Shown here in pieces: positions 44,361-55,090 of a stretch of DNA of 64,000 nucleotides. The notes under the pieces were generated by a model. That model did no database searches, had not been told where the DNA came from, and worked only from the letters and a program-made list of their open reading frames with translations. Location: positions 1-64,000 of the forward strand of contig JAAEAF010007944.1 of assembly GCA_011037195.1 (NCBI GenBank). The letters run 5' to 3'. Both the position numbers and the translations under genes were made by a program. Every line of letters starts with the position of its first letter. Positions within the stretch are counted from its first letter, which is position 1. The stretch comes from Triatoma infestans. Its lineage: Eukaryota > Arthropoda > Insecta > Hemiptera > Reduviidae.

Positions 44361-44529
44361 TATTTTTAGATTTATTTATTATATAAAAATTATATCTTCT
44401 TTCTTCTTGCCATCACATCACACTACCATCTGTATAATAATATATATTTTTTTAGCATTACAATTTTTTTTTTTTTTTAATTTTTGTAGAAAAATCTGCT
44501 AACCGAAAGTGTAACTTTAAAAAAAAAAA

Positions 44530-44700
44530 CCTCATGTGATACACTCACACAACTTTCTCTTACTCCAGTTTCTCAAAATTATAATTGACAAATTTTATAG
44601 TATGTGTACATAAATTTATTGAAATTGTCGAAAACTGAAAAAAACTGTTCAGTAAAAGCGCACTTCCTACTTACTAATTTTCTTATTAGGAAGCGTAAAT
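44530..44700 (+). repeat. REP family copy, left part only
   Basis: gatacactcacacaactttc, then tcttactccagtttctcaaa, then attataattgacaaatttta and agtaaaagcgcacttcc, the same order as 51780-51910 and 53670-53810. The copy stops near 44700. Confidence 0.75.
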
Positions 44701-46109
44701 TGTCCTATTTACCTATATCTAAATTAGGACAAACATATAAAATATGAGTTGAAAGATAATTAATTTGCCACTTATATATAATTGTATTAAAAGCGTTAAG
44801 AGAAAGTGCGTGTGAGTGTTTCACATCACATTTTTTTTTAAATAAAATAATATTAATATTCAAAAACATAACTAATAATATGGCTGCTTTACAAAATTAA
44901 TCAATATTATATCATCACTGATAGATCTAAACATTTCCAGATTACCTTGACAACATATTTGGGTTAGTGTGTGTGTATGTGTGGAATAGAATGGGCTATG
45001 AGAGGATTAACTGCATGACGTTGACTGATTAAATGTAGTCACTAAATACAATGGGGGAAACACATCCTCACGTATTTGATGTGTGTGTGTATGTGTGTTT
45101 GTATATGTGTATGTTTGTATGGATGTGTGTGTGTTATATGACTGTGACTACTTCAATCATGAATGTCCTCATTAAGTAAATAATCCAATTTAATTGTAAT
45201 CGAATGTAATTTCGTATTAAACTTAGTAACATGTATGTAACATTTCACTCGTTTCTATTAGACATTAGTGGAGTGAGTGAGCGGTAAAGCATATAATTGA
45301 GAAAATTTATGGTGAATTTCTAAAATGCTGGCCGTTCTTTGTGAAAATCATAAAAGAACTATATACAAATGTATTGTCCCAATATATAGTAGTTGTTGTT
45401 GAAACGTTGATCAGTGAACATTGTGTCAGTATTAAAGTGTAATAACTTGGTACGTAATGAAGCAAATTTCATAAAACTTGGCAAAGAGTGTGTTTAGTGT
45501 TATTTGAGTTCACAGTGAAAATTTGGTGAAAATCTATCGACCAGTTTTGCCGGATATCAATAATTTTTCTAATCGAATTTTTCTATTAATTTGGTATAAT
45601 TATAACGGCATGAAGGTAGTGGGGATTTAATGGAGATAAAACTGTGGTGGGGGAGAGCCATAGTGGAGTACGTTATTGTTTATCCACCAAGTCCTTGTTT
45701 ACTTTACCTGGCTTAGTGGTGGGGATACGTACGGCAACACTACGCTTTTGTAAGTGTGTGTAAGCACTGTTGTTTGCTGGTGGAAACAGGTGGGGCGCAG
45801 TTTCAAGGTCATGTCAGAGACTTAATTTTTAACCCGGGAGAACTCGCTAGAAAAAATGAATAGCAAGAACTCGCGCGTGAGACTTTCTCTCACATCCCAA
45901 TTTTCAAATTTTTACCACATAATAATATTATTAGCTTCTAAATACCAATTAAGTAAACGACATTATATTTATAAATACAAATACACATACAAACTTAAAC
46001 AAATACCAATATACAATTTTTTATATAAAAAATATAAATCACACTTTTTTATTTATAAAAAACAAAAAAAAAAACTGGAGCAAAACTCAATATAAAAAAT
46101 ATAATTTGT
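44701..46109. other. no gene seen; isolated REP end and GT-rich runs
   Basis: 44809-44835 carries the minus-strand REP terminus (gtgtgagtgtttcacatc). TGTG-rich patches lie near 44970 and 45080-45135. 45600-45850 is G-richer but has no recognised motif. Confidence 0.45.
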
Positions 46110-46490
46110 GTTGAATTATCCAGTAATAGCACATTTTGGACAGGCAGCATATTTTGGTGTACGCGCATCTGCTAATGAAAATACTTTGAAGCCATCTTTG
46201 CTGGTTTACTAGGGATGTATTGCCGAAAATTGCAACGTCCCCGAAACGGCTCCAACATTTCATCTATAGTACAGTATTCACCAACTTGGTAATTTTGTTT
46301 ACATTTGGATATAAATTCATCCGGTACCTCTCTTATGGAATCAGGAAAAAAAAGACTCCAACATTGCAACGGAGTTTTAGCTTGCTTTGCAATATGGCAC
46401 ACCTGGAAGATGGATAACGATGTTTTGTTTCCTTCTGCGCACATTTTCGCGGGGAGCGGAAATGTACCAAACAGTAGTTTTGACAAATTG
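46110..46490 (-). pseudogene. piggyBac-type transposase fragment
   Basis: The minus-strand frame 46486-46172 contains AKTPLQCWSLFFPDSI, then YQVGEYCTIDEMLEPFRGRCNFRQYIPSKPAKMASKYF. The block (E/D)xMLxPFRGRCxFxQYxPSKPxKxGxK is the hallmark of piggyBac transposases and contains the first catalytic Asp (in CTIDEM). A second frame (46559-46377) carries NIVIHLPGV, the block just before, so a frameshift lies near 46415. The other catalytic residues and the ends are missing. Confidence 0.75.
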
Positions 46491-46559
46491 TAGCAATTGT
46501 TGGCCGTTAGAATTGATGAGAAGTATCTGTTGGTTGGCTGATCGGCCGAAAGCTATCAT

Positions 46560-46720
46560 AAGAAAACACCAAAAATTTTTCTTTCAAGTGTTTTTAATTA
46601 GTAACCCGACGTTTCGACAAACATTGTTTGTCTTCTTCAGGGGCTATCTTAGATTGAAAAATTTGTATGTTCTATCATTACATGTTCAATTATTACAGTC
46701 CGAAACCGGCTGATGAACAC
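46560..46720 (-). mobile_element. Penelope-like element tail fragment with hammerhead
   Basis: A short piece whose only clear content is the hammerhead motif at 46602-46646. It is bounded by the piggyBac fragment on the left and by the repeat also seen at the start of the window (gctatcacagaaaatatctc, 46732-46751) on the right. Confidence 0.5.
46602..46646 (-). ncRNA. hammerhead-ribozyme-like motif, best preserved in the window
   Basis: On the minus strand: stem I tagccc / gggtta (6 pairs, one G-U); core CTGAAGA; stem II gacaaac / gtttgtc (7 pairs) with an AAT loop; core CGAAAC; then GTC directly before the stem I 3' arm. CUGANGA, GAAA and the GUC cleavage triplet are all intact. This is the layout of type I hammerheads with minimal helix III found in Penelope-like elements. 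Confidence 0.75.
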
Positions 46721-46799
46721 AAAAAGCAGATGGCTATCACAGAAAATATCTCTGATGCTTTCGAGCTTTGCGGAACCAACCACAACAAAATGAAAAATG

Positions 46800-47640
46800 G
46801 TTAGTAACAGAAGACGTCTGCGATGGATAGACGATGTGGAGCGAGATTTGGCAAAACTTGATGTCAGAAGGACGCTATAAAGAGTGCTTTCCTGAGCATT
46901 GGAGCATTGAAGCCAACGGCAGGAGACTGGGTTTAGTGGTCAATGAGGAAAAAACAAAATTCTTCTCTACCAACCCAACAGAGCCACTCTGCGTAGGCAA
47001 CTTTATATTTGAAAATGTTGCTGAATTTGTTTACCTGGAATCCCTTGTGACGGCAGACAACGACGTATCTCAGGAAATAGGAAGGAGATTGATGTTGGCT
47101 AATAGGTGCTATTATGGCCTAAAGAAGCACTTCAAAAATAAAGTATTAACAAGGGGCACTAAACTTTGGCTTTACAAGACCTTTATTCGGCTTGTATTGG
47201 CATACGCCTCAGAAACCTAGACCATTTCAAAGACCGACGAACACCGTCTGCAGGAAGCTATTGCGCAAAATCTAGGCTCTCTACGTGAAGATACGATCGA
47301 AAGAATAAAGAACTGTATGTTTTAACGAGCCCCCAGTACTAGCTTGGATCAGTTAAACAGATGAGATGGGCGCGCCATATTACCAAGGCTGAGTGTCGAC
47401 GAAATTCCTTCCAAACTGCTGCGCGAAACCCCGGATAGGAAACAGAGGGTTGGGAGACCCAGATTGCGTTGGCATGATGGAACTGCCTAGGACGCGATGC
47501 TCGCGTTTATATCCTCGGACTGCGGAACTGGATGGCGGCCACTAAAAATAGGGACGACTGGCGGAAACATATTGAGTAGCCCAAGACCCAAAACACTAGA
47601 GCCAGGAAAGAAGAAGAAGAGGAAGATGATGATGTCAGAA
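46800..47640 (+). pseudogene. RTE-like endonuclease/reverse transcriptase, C-terminal part
   Basis: The frame 46834-47220 has GRRLGLVVNEEKTKFFS, VGNFIFENVAEFVYLESLVTADNDVSQEIGRRLMLANRCYYGLKKHFKNK and TKLWLYKTFIRLVLAYASET: the thumb and beyond of RTE-like LINEs (YLGSLxxxDNDxxxEIxxRI, RTKxxLYKTxIRPVLxYGSET). After a stop at 47220 (TGG to TAG in the expected ETW) come DEHRLQEA, then R-x-R-WHD in GRPRLRWHD (near 47450) and a final W-R-P block (near 47530). It lacks the YxDD box and the endonuclease; truncated and mutated. Confidence 0.75.
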
Positions 47641-48217
47641 GATGGAGGAATAAAGCAAGCTTCATTTTCAATCTTTCTTACATGCCCTCCATGGAGGATT
47701 GGCAAGCTATTCTGAAAGAGGTCCTTGGAATAGTTAAGTTAAGTATTGAAATATGTTATAGTTTTTTATATATATGATATTAAATGCCATGATATAAACA
47801 TTTCGGCCAATGAAATATATAAAAATTATTTATATTGGAGAGGAGAGATTTGTCAGATATTGTGGAAAGGATAAGAAAACGATATAGTATATAACAACTA
47901 TGCATTATTGGTGACACTGATTTGATGGGTCGACGGATATACTTAGGATACCGGAAGGTTTTGTGAAGCATAATATCGATGTTATTTCCACTACCCTGGG
48001 GAAGGCAAAAAAACAACCATTAGGGTTACTGGAAATTTTCTATTTAGGAGGCCGGTGGATGTAGGGGACTGGAATAACATGGCCATTGTAAAAAGGTAAA
48101 GCTTCCCAATACTATAGTATTTCAGTTGAGGATATCTGTATAACAAGGCACCTTATTCTTAGAATATTATTACATGTTACTATACATTTCTTTATGCAAT
48201 TTCTTTACAAAAATAAT
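47641..48217. other. no gene seen
   Basis: AT-rich with a small duplication-like Lys/Glu codon run at its left edge. Nothing supported. Confidence 0.45.
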
Positions 48218-49182
48218 ATATACGAGTCATGTCCCATATTACATAAGTAAGTGTACTGAATTTTTGTAGGTTACAAAAATTTTTATTTGAACAAAAAAAA
48301 TTACCTGGTTACATTAGTACATGTGTAAGCTATTTTTCGACATAGCCACCATTCCTCTCAATGCAGGTGGTGAACCGGGGTATTAATTTTTGGATGCCTT
48401 CCTCGAAGTAGTTTCCCGCCAACCCCTTCGTCCACTTCTCCACCTCCTTGTCGGTTAAAAACCTTTTTCCACCCATGTGCAGCTTCAGGGAGGTAAAGAG
48501 ATAGTAATCTGAAGGTGCTAGGTCAGGGGAATGCGCGGGATGGTTCAGGACATCCCATTTAAACGAGGCAAGCAGTTCTTTCGTAGCGTTGGCCGTGTGT
48601 GGTCTGGCATTGTCGTGCAGCAGGCAGACTCCCTTTGTCAGCATGCCTCTCCTTTTGTTCTGAATCGCCCTCCGCAAATTTTTTTAGGGTTTCACAGTAT
48701 CTTGCAGAGTTGATGGTCTCCCCTTGAGGCATACATTCAATTAAAATTGTGCCTTGACAATCCAAAAACACGGATGCCATGATTTTCTTGGCTGAAATTG
48801 TGGTTTTGAACTTTTTGGCGGAGGGTGAAGAGGTGTGACGCCAACTGTTGAGACTGCCTTTTGGTTTAAGGTGTGTAGTGTGCAACCCAAGTTTCATCTC
48901 CAGTAATGATGGAGCGGAGAAATTCATCTCCATGGAATTTGTAGCATCTCAAAAACTCTTGCCCTACCTTGAATATTTCACACTTGGCGGGAGATTGGAT
49001 TGATATTTTTCACGAAACGTATTGTCGCGTCGACAGTTTTCAACGTACTGACCTCGAACCGGTCTCGTTGCGGTGGGGAGGAATCAGGCTACACAACAGT
49101 GTAGCCAACATGTCGAAAACAAAATCCCGCCGGCCGTGAGAGCCTCAGTACACTTACTTACTGGACGTGCCTCGTATATATA
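48218..49182 (-). mobile_element. mariner transposon, deleted copy
   Basis: The ends are inverted: 48218-48258 (atatacgagtcatgtcc, then ataagtaagtgtactga) and 49145-49182 (tcagtacacttacttac, then tggacgtgcctcgtatata), with a 7-base insertion in the left one. TA-rich target DNA flanks both. At ~965 bases it is shorter than a usual 1.2-1.3 kb mariner; the missing part is the N-terminal third of the gene. Confidence 0.8.
48330..48933 (-). pseudogene. mariner transposase (DD34D), frame-broken
   Basis: The first catalytic Asp is in ITGDETWVAHY (about 48912-48880, its own frame). The frame 48933-48559 then carries SAKKIMASVFLDCQGTILIECMPQGETINSARYCETL. The frame 48677-48330 carries the second Asp in LLHDNARPHTA and the third in HSPDLAPSDYYLF, separated by exactly 34 residues, and ends GGYVEK. 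So the catalytic triad is present on paper, but it is spread over frames with at least two frameshifts, and the N-terminal helix-turn-helix region is absent. The mariner family is confirmed by the DD34D spacing. Confidence 0.85.
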
Positions 49183-50400
49183 TGTTTTCTCTAGCAACAA
49201 TAGGGTTGTTCAGAAAACCTCTCCACAATTGTTCAAAAACTATAAAAAAAAATAATGTAGGCGTAGAAATAATAAAAAAAAACTTAAAATAACTTTTTCC
49301 ATAAGACATTTCCATGGCTGAACATCTAAATAAAATGTGACTACGTTTAAAAACCTATAAAAAATATTCTGTTATGAAACTGCAGCCCCAAATTCTCTTA
49401 CTGCAGCCTACATAGTTCTGATTTACAAATTTTTTTCAAACTTATAACTTTATGTATAACTTTAACTAAATGTTTACTTTTCTCCAATATTATTTCAAAG
49501 GGGGAAATCACTTAGTAAAATGACATTTTTTGGGGGGGGGAAGGCATAAATAGGTCCCTATTTCATTGTTAATATTCCAAAATTTAACTCATAAATCTTT
49601 CAAAATACCATTTAAAATAAGTTTTATTATAAAAAAAATTGTTTGAAATCAAAATGACTAGTTTTATAACACAATATAGTAAAAATGAATTCAAGTTTAG
49701 AGAAAAGTTGATGGAACGAGTTCTTTGCGAGAGAAAAATTACGAATAGAAATCGGAAATCCATTCAGTTAAGTGGCATTTCCGGTGAAAATTTTTTTTCT
49801 TCAAATCTGAAATTCTATTGTACATTCTAGATTAGATTAGATTGTATCTTCGGATGGGCTATTTCACGGCACCAATGCTTATGGTGCCATTAAATTGCGG
49901 TATAAGTGGAAGAAGCAAAATGGAAAAAATAGAAATAATTGTATATATATTATATATTTTAAATAATAATAATTTTTAATGGAAATTTGTAAGTTGGTTG
50001 GCAGAAATGTCAAAATCCAGGTACAAGACACCGTTACTAGAGAGGTCGCGGAACTTGGCCACTCTTTGGTTTTAACCCCTTCTAGAAATCATATATATAT
50101 AGGGCAGGTTTTAACTACCACGAAGAGCATTATTTGAAGAATATTATTTCAGCATTCAATAGAGTATCATTACATAATTAGTCTTAAAACACTCAATGTA
50201 CAAAGAAGTGTTTAAGTTTAACATTTGAGTTTAAATCAATCTAGGGCAGAATAATTAAGTGCATTAGTTTTTGTATAATTATAAGGCTTAATTCATTATT
50301 TACAATTAACAAATAATTACTATTTTTAAAGTTACTAAATTAATATATAGTTAAATAATTTATTTAAAACAGTCGTGACTTATTTTTACTTCACAAAAAA
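49183..50400. other. no gene seen; small REP fragment and TAGATT repeat
   Basis: 49780-49800 has ggcatttccggtgaaaattt, a REP right-end phrase. 49828-49843 is a (TTAGA)n-like run. 50020-50130 has GC-richer sequence and a tatatataggg word but no defined element. Confidence 0.4.
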
Positions 50401-50404
50401 GCTC

Positions 50405-51425
50405 AACTTTGAAGCTTTCCACAAATCGTCAGAAAAAAATTCATTTTGCAATCCTATCTTACTGTTTCAGAGTGAGATGTGGCATTGAGGTCTACGATTT
50501 ACGTGTTACCTGCGCCGGTGTGCCACAGGGCAGTATACTAGGACCAATCCTTTATACCATCTACACTGCTGACATTCCTATCCATCCCCAAACACTAATA
50601 ACAACCTATGCTGATGACATCGCAATACTATTTTCCCACCCTGATCCTTCTCATGTCTCTACTGTTATACAAGAACACCTTGAACTCGTTGAAAGTTGGT
50701 GTAAAAAATCGAGAATAAAACTCAATCCTGCCAAATATGTCCAGGTTACATTTACATTACGAAGACATACTTGCCAACCATTAACTGTCAACAATACAGA
50801 AATACCCACTTCTACACAGGTGGACTCTACTTAGACAGTCGTCTAACGTGGAACCCTCACACAAGACTTAAACGAAAAGAACTAAACAGACGTTACGGAC
50901 TCTTGAGAAGACTCCTTGGACGTAAATCTACCATGAAGGTACAAACTCACACTCTACAAAACACTACTTAGACCGATATGGGCATATGGAGCAGAATTGT
51001 GGGGCTCCGTGAAGCCTTCTAAAGTACAACCCATACAATCCTTCCAATCCAAAGTCCTCCGCCGAATCATTAACGCACCCTATTATGTCTCTCTCCAATC
51101 GCACCCTTCATCATGATCTTAATATTCCCTTCGTTAATGATCTAATACTCTCCCGATTCCGAAATTTCCATAAAAGCCTAGAGCTTCACCCAAATCCTCT
51201 TGCCCAATCACTCAACTACACCTTTCCACCCTGACAATCCTCCACGTCGTTTAAGACGTCGTTGGCCACGAAATATCCTTGCTCCTCAACCCACAAGTTA
51301 TCCTAGGAAGTTCCAGCGCTGGTTGGTTTCTCCCATCAGCTTAGCTCAGTGACACAATTGTTTGTACTGTACATACACTTTTGCCATTCTATGTAGTTGT
51401 ACAGGTGCAAATAAATTAAAAAAAT
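50405..51425 (+). pseudogene. Jockey-clade reverse transcriptase fragment with 3' end
   Basis: The frame 50409-50834 has VTCAGVPQGSILGPILYTIYTADIP (motif B), TYADDIAILFSHPDP (YADD catalytic box, intact), ESWCKKSRIKLNPAKYVQVTFTLRR and TEIPTSTQ. After a one-base shift, 50771-50971 has YLDSRLTWNPHTRLKRKELNRRYGLLRRLLGRKS, then RPIWAYGAELWGSVKPS, QSKVLRRIINAPYYVS and PRRLRRRWPRN towards 51260. The 3' end is a caaataaattaaaaaaataa tail near 51425. The 5' two thirds of ORF2 are absent. The best preserved palm domain in the window. Confidence 0.85.
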
Positions 51426-51435
51426 AATAAAATTT

Positions 51436-51668
51436 TAAGGCGCATCAATATCTACGGTCATTGGTGCCCGGAGCCTTTTCAGTGCACTGCCGGCCTCCGG
51501 ACACTGGTTCTCTGGTTACAGACAACGGACAGTGCATCACCGGACAGTGAGCTGTAGAGGCTCTTAGGCTCTTAGAAAGAAAAACTCTAAGGACAGTACA
51601 GCTGAACTCGAATCCCGAAACCTTCACGTTACTAGTCCTCCAGCGTGCTACCACTGAGCTAATCCCTT
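51436..51668 (-). repeat. SINE family 2 copy
   Basis: The minus-strand head near 51665 (gggattagctcagtggtagc, A box; gggattcgagttcagc, B box) and a body with agctcactgtccggtgatgc, cggaggccggcagtgcac and the aatgaccgtagatattgatg 3' end shared with 42532-42755. It sits directly against the poly-A end of the Jockey fragment. Confidence 0.8.
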
Positions 51669-51769
51669 CCCTACTCTAAAAATCAATGATCCTGGAAAAT
51701 GATTGTAATAAAATTAATAAGTATTTATGAGTTTAATATATATATATGTATATATATAAGTTTAAAAAA

Positions 51770-52795
51770 ATCTGGTGTGAAACACTCACACAACTTTCTC
51801 TTCCTCCAGTTCTCAAAATTATAATTGACAAATTCTATAGTTTGTGCACCAAATTTGAATGAAATTCGTCGAAAACTGAAAAAACTGTTCAGTAAAACCG
51901 CACTTCCGGTTTACTAATTTTCTTGATACTGAATTTCAGCCATCTATTTATTTCTAATTAATTATGTTTGATGATAGAATTGTATAATCAACTATGATAG
52001 CACTTTAGAGAAAAACATAACCCCACTCCTCCCTCCCATAAAAGTGCCCTTAAAAGAATTTTCCAAAAGAAATGTTTTAAATGAAAGATGTAGATCTCTG
52101 CATGCTTAATTTATATAAGAAGTTTCAAAAAAATCGTCGAAGCCATTTTTGAGAAAATTGCGAAAAAGAGAATAAATCATTTAATAAAGTGGTAAAGTAA
52201 ACCCACTTCCGGTTATCCAATTTTTTTCGAACTCGGAATTTCAACAACATATTTAATTCTAATTAACATTATTTAGATGAGAGAATTATCTAATAAACTG
52301 AAATAGCACTTTACATGGAATCCTAACTCCACCCCTCTCCGAAAAGTGCCCTTCATTGCATTTTCCGGGAGAAATGTTTCAAATAAAAGTTGTAGCTCGT
52401 TGAATATGTGGTTGAAATTTCAAGTTTAAAGAAAATCGTCGGAGCCATTTTTGAGAAAATCCAAAAAAGTAAAAAATCCAACTATTACAGTGTGACTCTC
52501 CGGTTTTGAAGAATTTTGACAGATAACGTATGTCAGAATCCCATGTGATACCTAAACGGAAGTATCAATTTTCAACTTTCCTACGGTTTTTTTCGTTTTT
52601 GAGCTATGCTGGTTTCACATACATACACACCATCCATCACACACCACGAACACGGACCACACACACCCGACCATTTGCTAAAAACCACTTTTTTGGACTC
52701 AGGGGACCTCAAAACGGATATTTCCGGTGAAAACTCGATATCGAAAATTTGACACGATTACAATACTTCCTCTTACTTGGAGTAAGAGAAAGTAA
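51770..52795 (+). repeat. REP family, long copy with a duplicated central unit
   Basis: Left end ctggtgtgaaacactcacac, then actttctcttcctccagt; right end cttggagtaagagaaagt, an inverted match of the left 15 bases. So this is a ~1.0 kb element with short terminal inverted repeats. Between them, the ~300-base central unit (tagcactttag, agaaatgtttt..., ttgtagatct, gagccatttttgagaaaat) occurs twice (about 51990-52200 and 52300-52480). Then come gacagataacg/tatgtcagaat, CA-rich sequence and the right-end phrases. No protein coding. The right end itself forms a hairpin (cctcttactt ggag taagag). Confidence 0.75.
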
Positions 52796-53659
52796 AAAAA
52801 TATCACGGAATACTTACTGAAAAGATCGCAAAAAATTAAAAAAAACATACTCATTCAGATCATTCGTTAAAAAACATTTTTATAGTATTCACGGATCTCA
52901 ATAAAAAAAAAAAAAAATTATGTCCCGGTAAATCCTAATTGGTTAATCCCAAATTCATGATCATTACACATGTGTATATAGCATTTTTTTTTATTTTTAT
53001 TTGTTTTTGTAAATGTTAACTTCAAGATTAAATAATATGTTTATCATATAAATTACAATCACAGTAGAGTTAGAAATTGGGATGACAAGGGTTGGGGGGG
53101 GGACATTTTTGTGACAACTTGATGTAGGCAATGCAGATGGTACATCAATTTTAGGGTTTTGTGGCCTCATCTCAATTATCGGTTAAAACTGCCTTTGCTG
53201 GCGAGTGTTTCACAGTTTGGCCACCCCACTTTAATTGTTGCTAGTTGTAGCAATTAGTTCCAATGGTGGAAGTGGGGTTTTACTCCCCCACCACCAACAA
53301 CAACTCATCCTACAACCGAAACAACAGTGTTGTTCCAATTAATGGATTAGATAGCATTAGCCAAATGGTTTGAGTTTCTCAATTAGAGAATATCGTGTTT
53401 GGTAGAAAATAAATGCTAAACAAAGGTAAACAAAAAAAAAAAAGAAGATTTTCTGATTCTGTACGAATGTAATTATTAGTAATTAAATTTTGCACGCTAA
53501 TTTTTAGTATATAATCAGTCAAACTATAAACTAACATTACTAATTACTCAATTAAATGTTTATTACTATTGTTTCCAATTAAAAATAAAACAAAAACTAC
53601 ATATGTTAAGACAATTTCCTCTCCAAACACCTAAAAAAATTAAAAAATGAAAAAAAAAA
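52796..53659. other. no gene seen
   Basis: AT-rich. Around 53090-53340 is a G/C-richer patch with short inverted words (ttgttgctagttgtagcaa). No gene found. Confidence 0.45.
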
Positions 53660-53664
53660 AAATC

Positions 53665-54325
53665 TGGTGTGAAACACTCACACAACTTTCTCTTACTCCA
53701 GTTTTCAAAATTGTAATTGACAAATTTTAGAGTTTGTGTAACGGATTTAATAAAAATTCGTTGAAAACTGAAAAAAAAAAAAATATTCAGTAAAAGCGTA
53801 CTTCCGGTTTACTTGATTTTTTTCTTGAAACGCGGAATTTTAGCCACCTATTTATTTGTAATTTATTTTTGTTTGGATGGTAGAATTATATAATCAACTA
53901 TGATAGCAAACATAACACCACCACTCCACTAAAAGAACCCTTAAATGAATTTTTCCAGAGAAATGTTTTAAATAAAAGTTGTAGATCTTTGTGTGTATAG
54001 TTGATACAGCAAGTTTGAAGAAAATTCGGAGAAAATTGCAAAATAGTAAAAATACCAATTAGTAAAGTGGTACTTCGGGTTGAGGAATTATGACAGATAA
54101 CGTACTGTCAGATCCCATGGTGATACCTAAACAGGATATCAAGTTTCAACTTTTTACGGTTTTTCGTTTTTGAGCTATGCTGTTCACATACATACACACA
54201 CAAATAACTACACAGACCATTTGCTAAAAACCACTTTTTTGGACCCAGGGGACCTCAAAACGGATATTTCCGGTGAAAACTCGCTATCGAAAATTTGACA
54301 CGATTACAATACTTCCCTCTTACAA
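53665..54325 (+). repeat. REP family copy, single central unit, cut at the right end
   Basis: Left end tctggtgtgaaacactcaca, actttctcttactccag; one central unit; gacagataacg/tactgtcagatc; ggacctcaaaacgg; cacgattacaatacttccct. It stops at cttac (54324), exactly where a gypsy-type coding fragment begins. Confidence 0.8.
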
Positions 54326-54911
54326 CATGGTATCAGAATATATATATTTTAACCTAGAAAATGTGTTTCCTAATACCCAAAAAATTGAAATGTACCTATT
54401 TAACTTTTCTCATAAATATGATATTTTACTCGGACATGAGACATTAGGCCAGATTAAGGCAAAAGTAAACTTTGACAAAAACTCACTGGAATACGAAAAC
54501 GAAACTAATATTTGAAATGTCCTCCCTATCCATTACTATCGCTAGATTGTAAGGAAATTAAATTAAAAACCAGGAACCAGGTGATTAAGATATAATCACC
54601 TTACCAGTTAGGTTAATTCCCAACCTAAAAAAGGGATTAATTAAATCTGTTAAAAATAATAAATTTATGATCGAGGAAGGAATAGTCGATATAAAAAAAC
54701 AATGAATGCACATGCGTGGCGTATACCAACGAGCTCATGGTCATTTACCCTGAGCCGATGGAGGTGGAAGAAGTGAATATAATTGATAAATTCACGACCA
54801 ATAGTCCCGAAAATTTTGAAGAAATTATAGAAAGCATTCCTCAACTAATTCGAACAGAACTAATGAACGAGGAAGAAAGAGACAAAATTATAAAATTAAA
54901 CTGTTACAAAA
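54325..54911 (+). pseudogene. gypsy-type LTR retrotransposon pol fragment (protease end to linker)
   Basis: The frame starting before 54325 continues ENVFPNTQ...LFNFSHKYDILLGHETLG, the C-terminal half of a retroviral-type aspartic protease (the ILLG motif after the flap), then KVNFDKNSLEY. After several stops, the frame 54716-54934 gives PMEVEEVNIIDKF and ELMNEEERDKIIKL, the acidic linker that precedes the reverse transcriptase in Tom/17.6-like gypsy elements. The first protease half (DTG/DSG) and all of the reverse transcriptase are missing. A SINE follows directly at 54912. Confidence 0.65.
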
Positions 54912-55090
54912 CACTATGGCGTAACAGCACATGAGGGACGGCGATTTAAATAGAGGCGGGGGGAAGTGTGGTAAGCACGCCGCAGTTCCCACGCCGTTTA
55001 GTTCTGGCTTTCGCTATCTAGGGCGCTACTAACTGCAGCTTCCCACTTTATCACGATGCTGGGTCAACACCGACTTTGCCCTCACGGGGA
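54912..55090 (-). repeat. SINE family 1 copy lacking its tRNA head
   Basis: ctatggcgtaacagcacatg, the gtaagcacgccgcagttccc block, cgatgctgggtcaacaccga, ending at ctcacgggga where the B box should follow. 5'-truncated relative to 61826-62084. Confidence 0.8.

Noticed and set aside
49828..49843. TTAGA-like run as insect telomeric repeat
   Set aside because: The unit is not TTAGG, there are only three units, and the context is interstitial.
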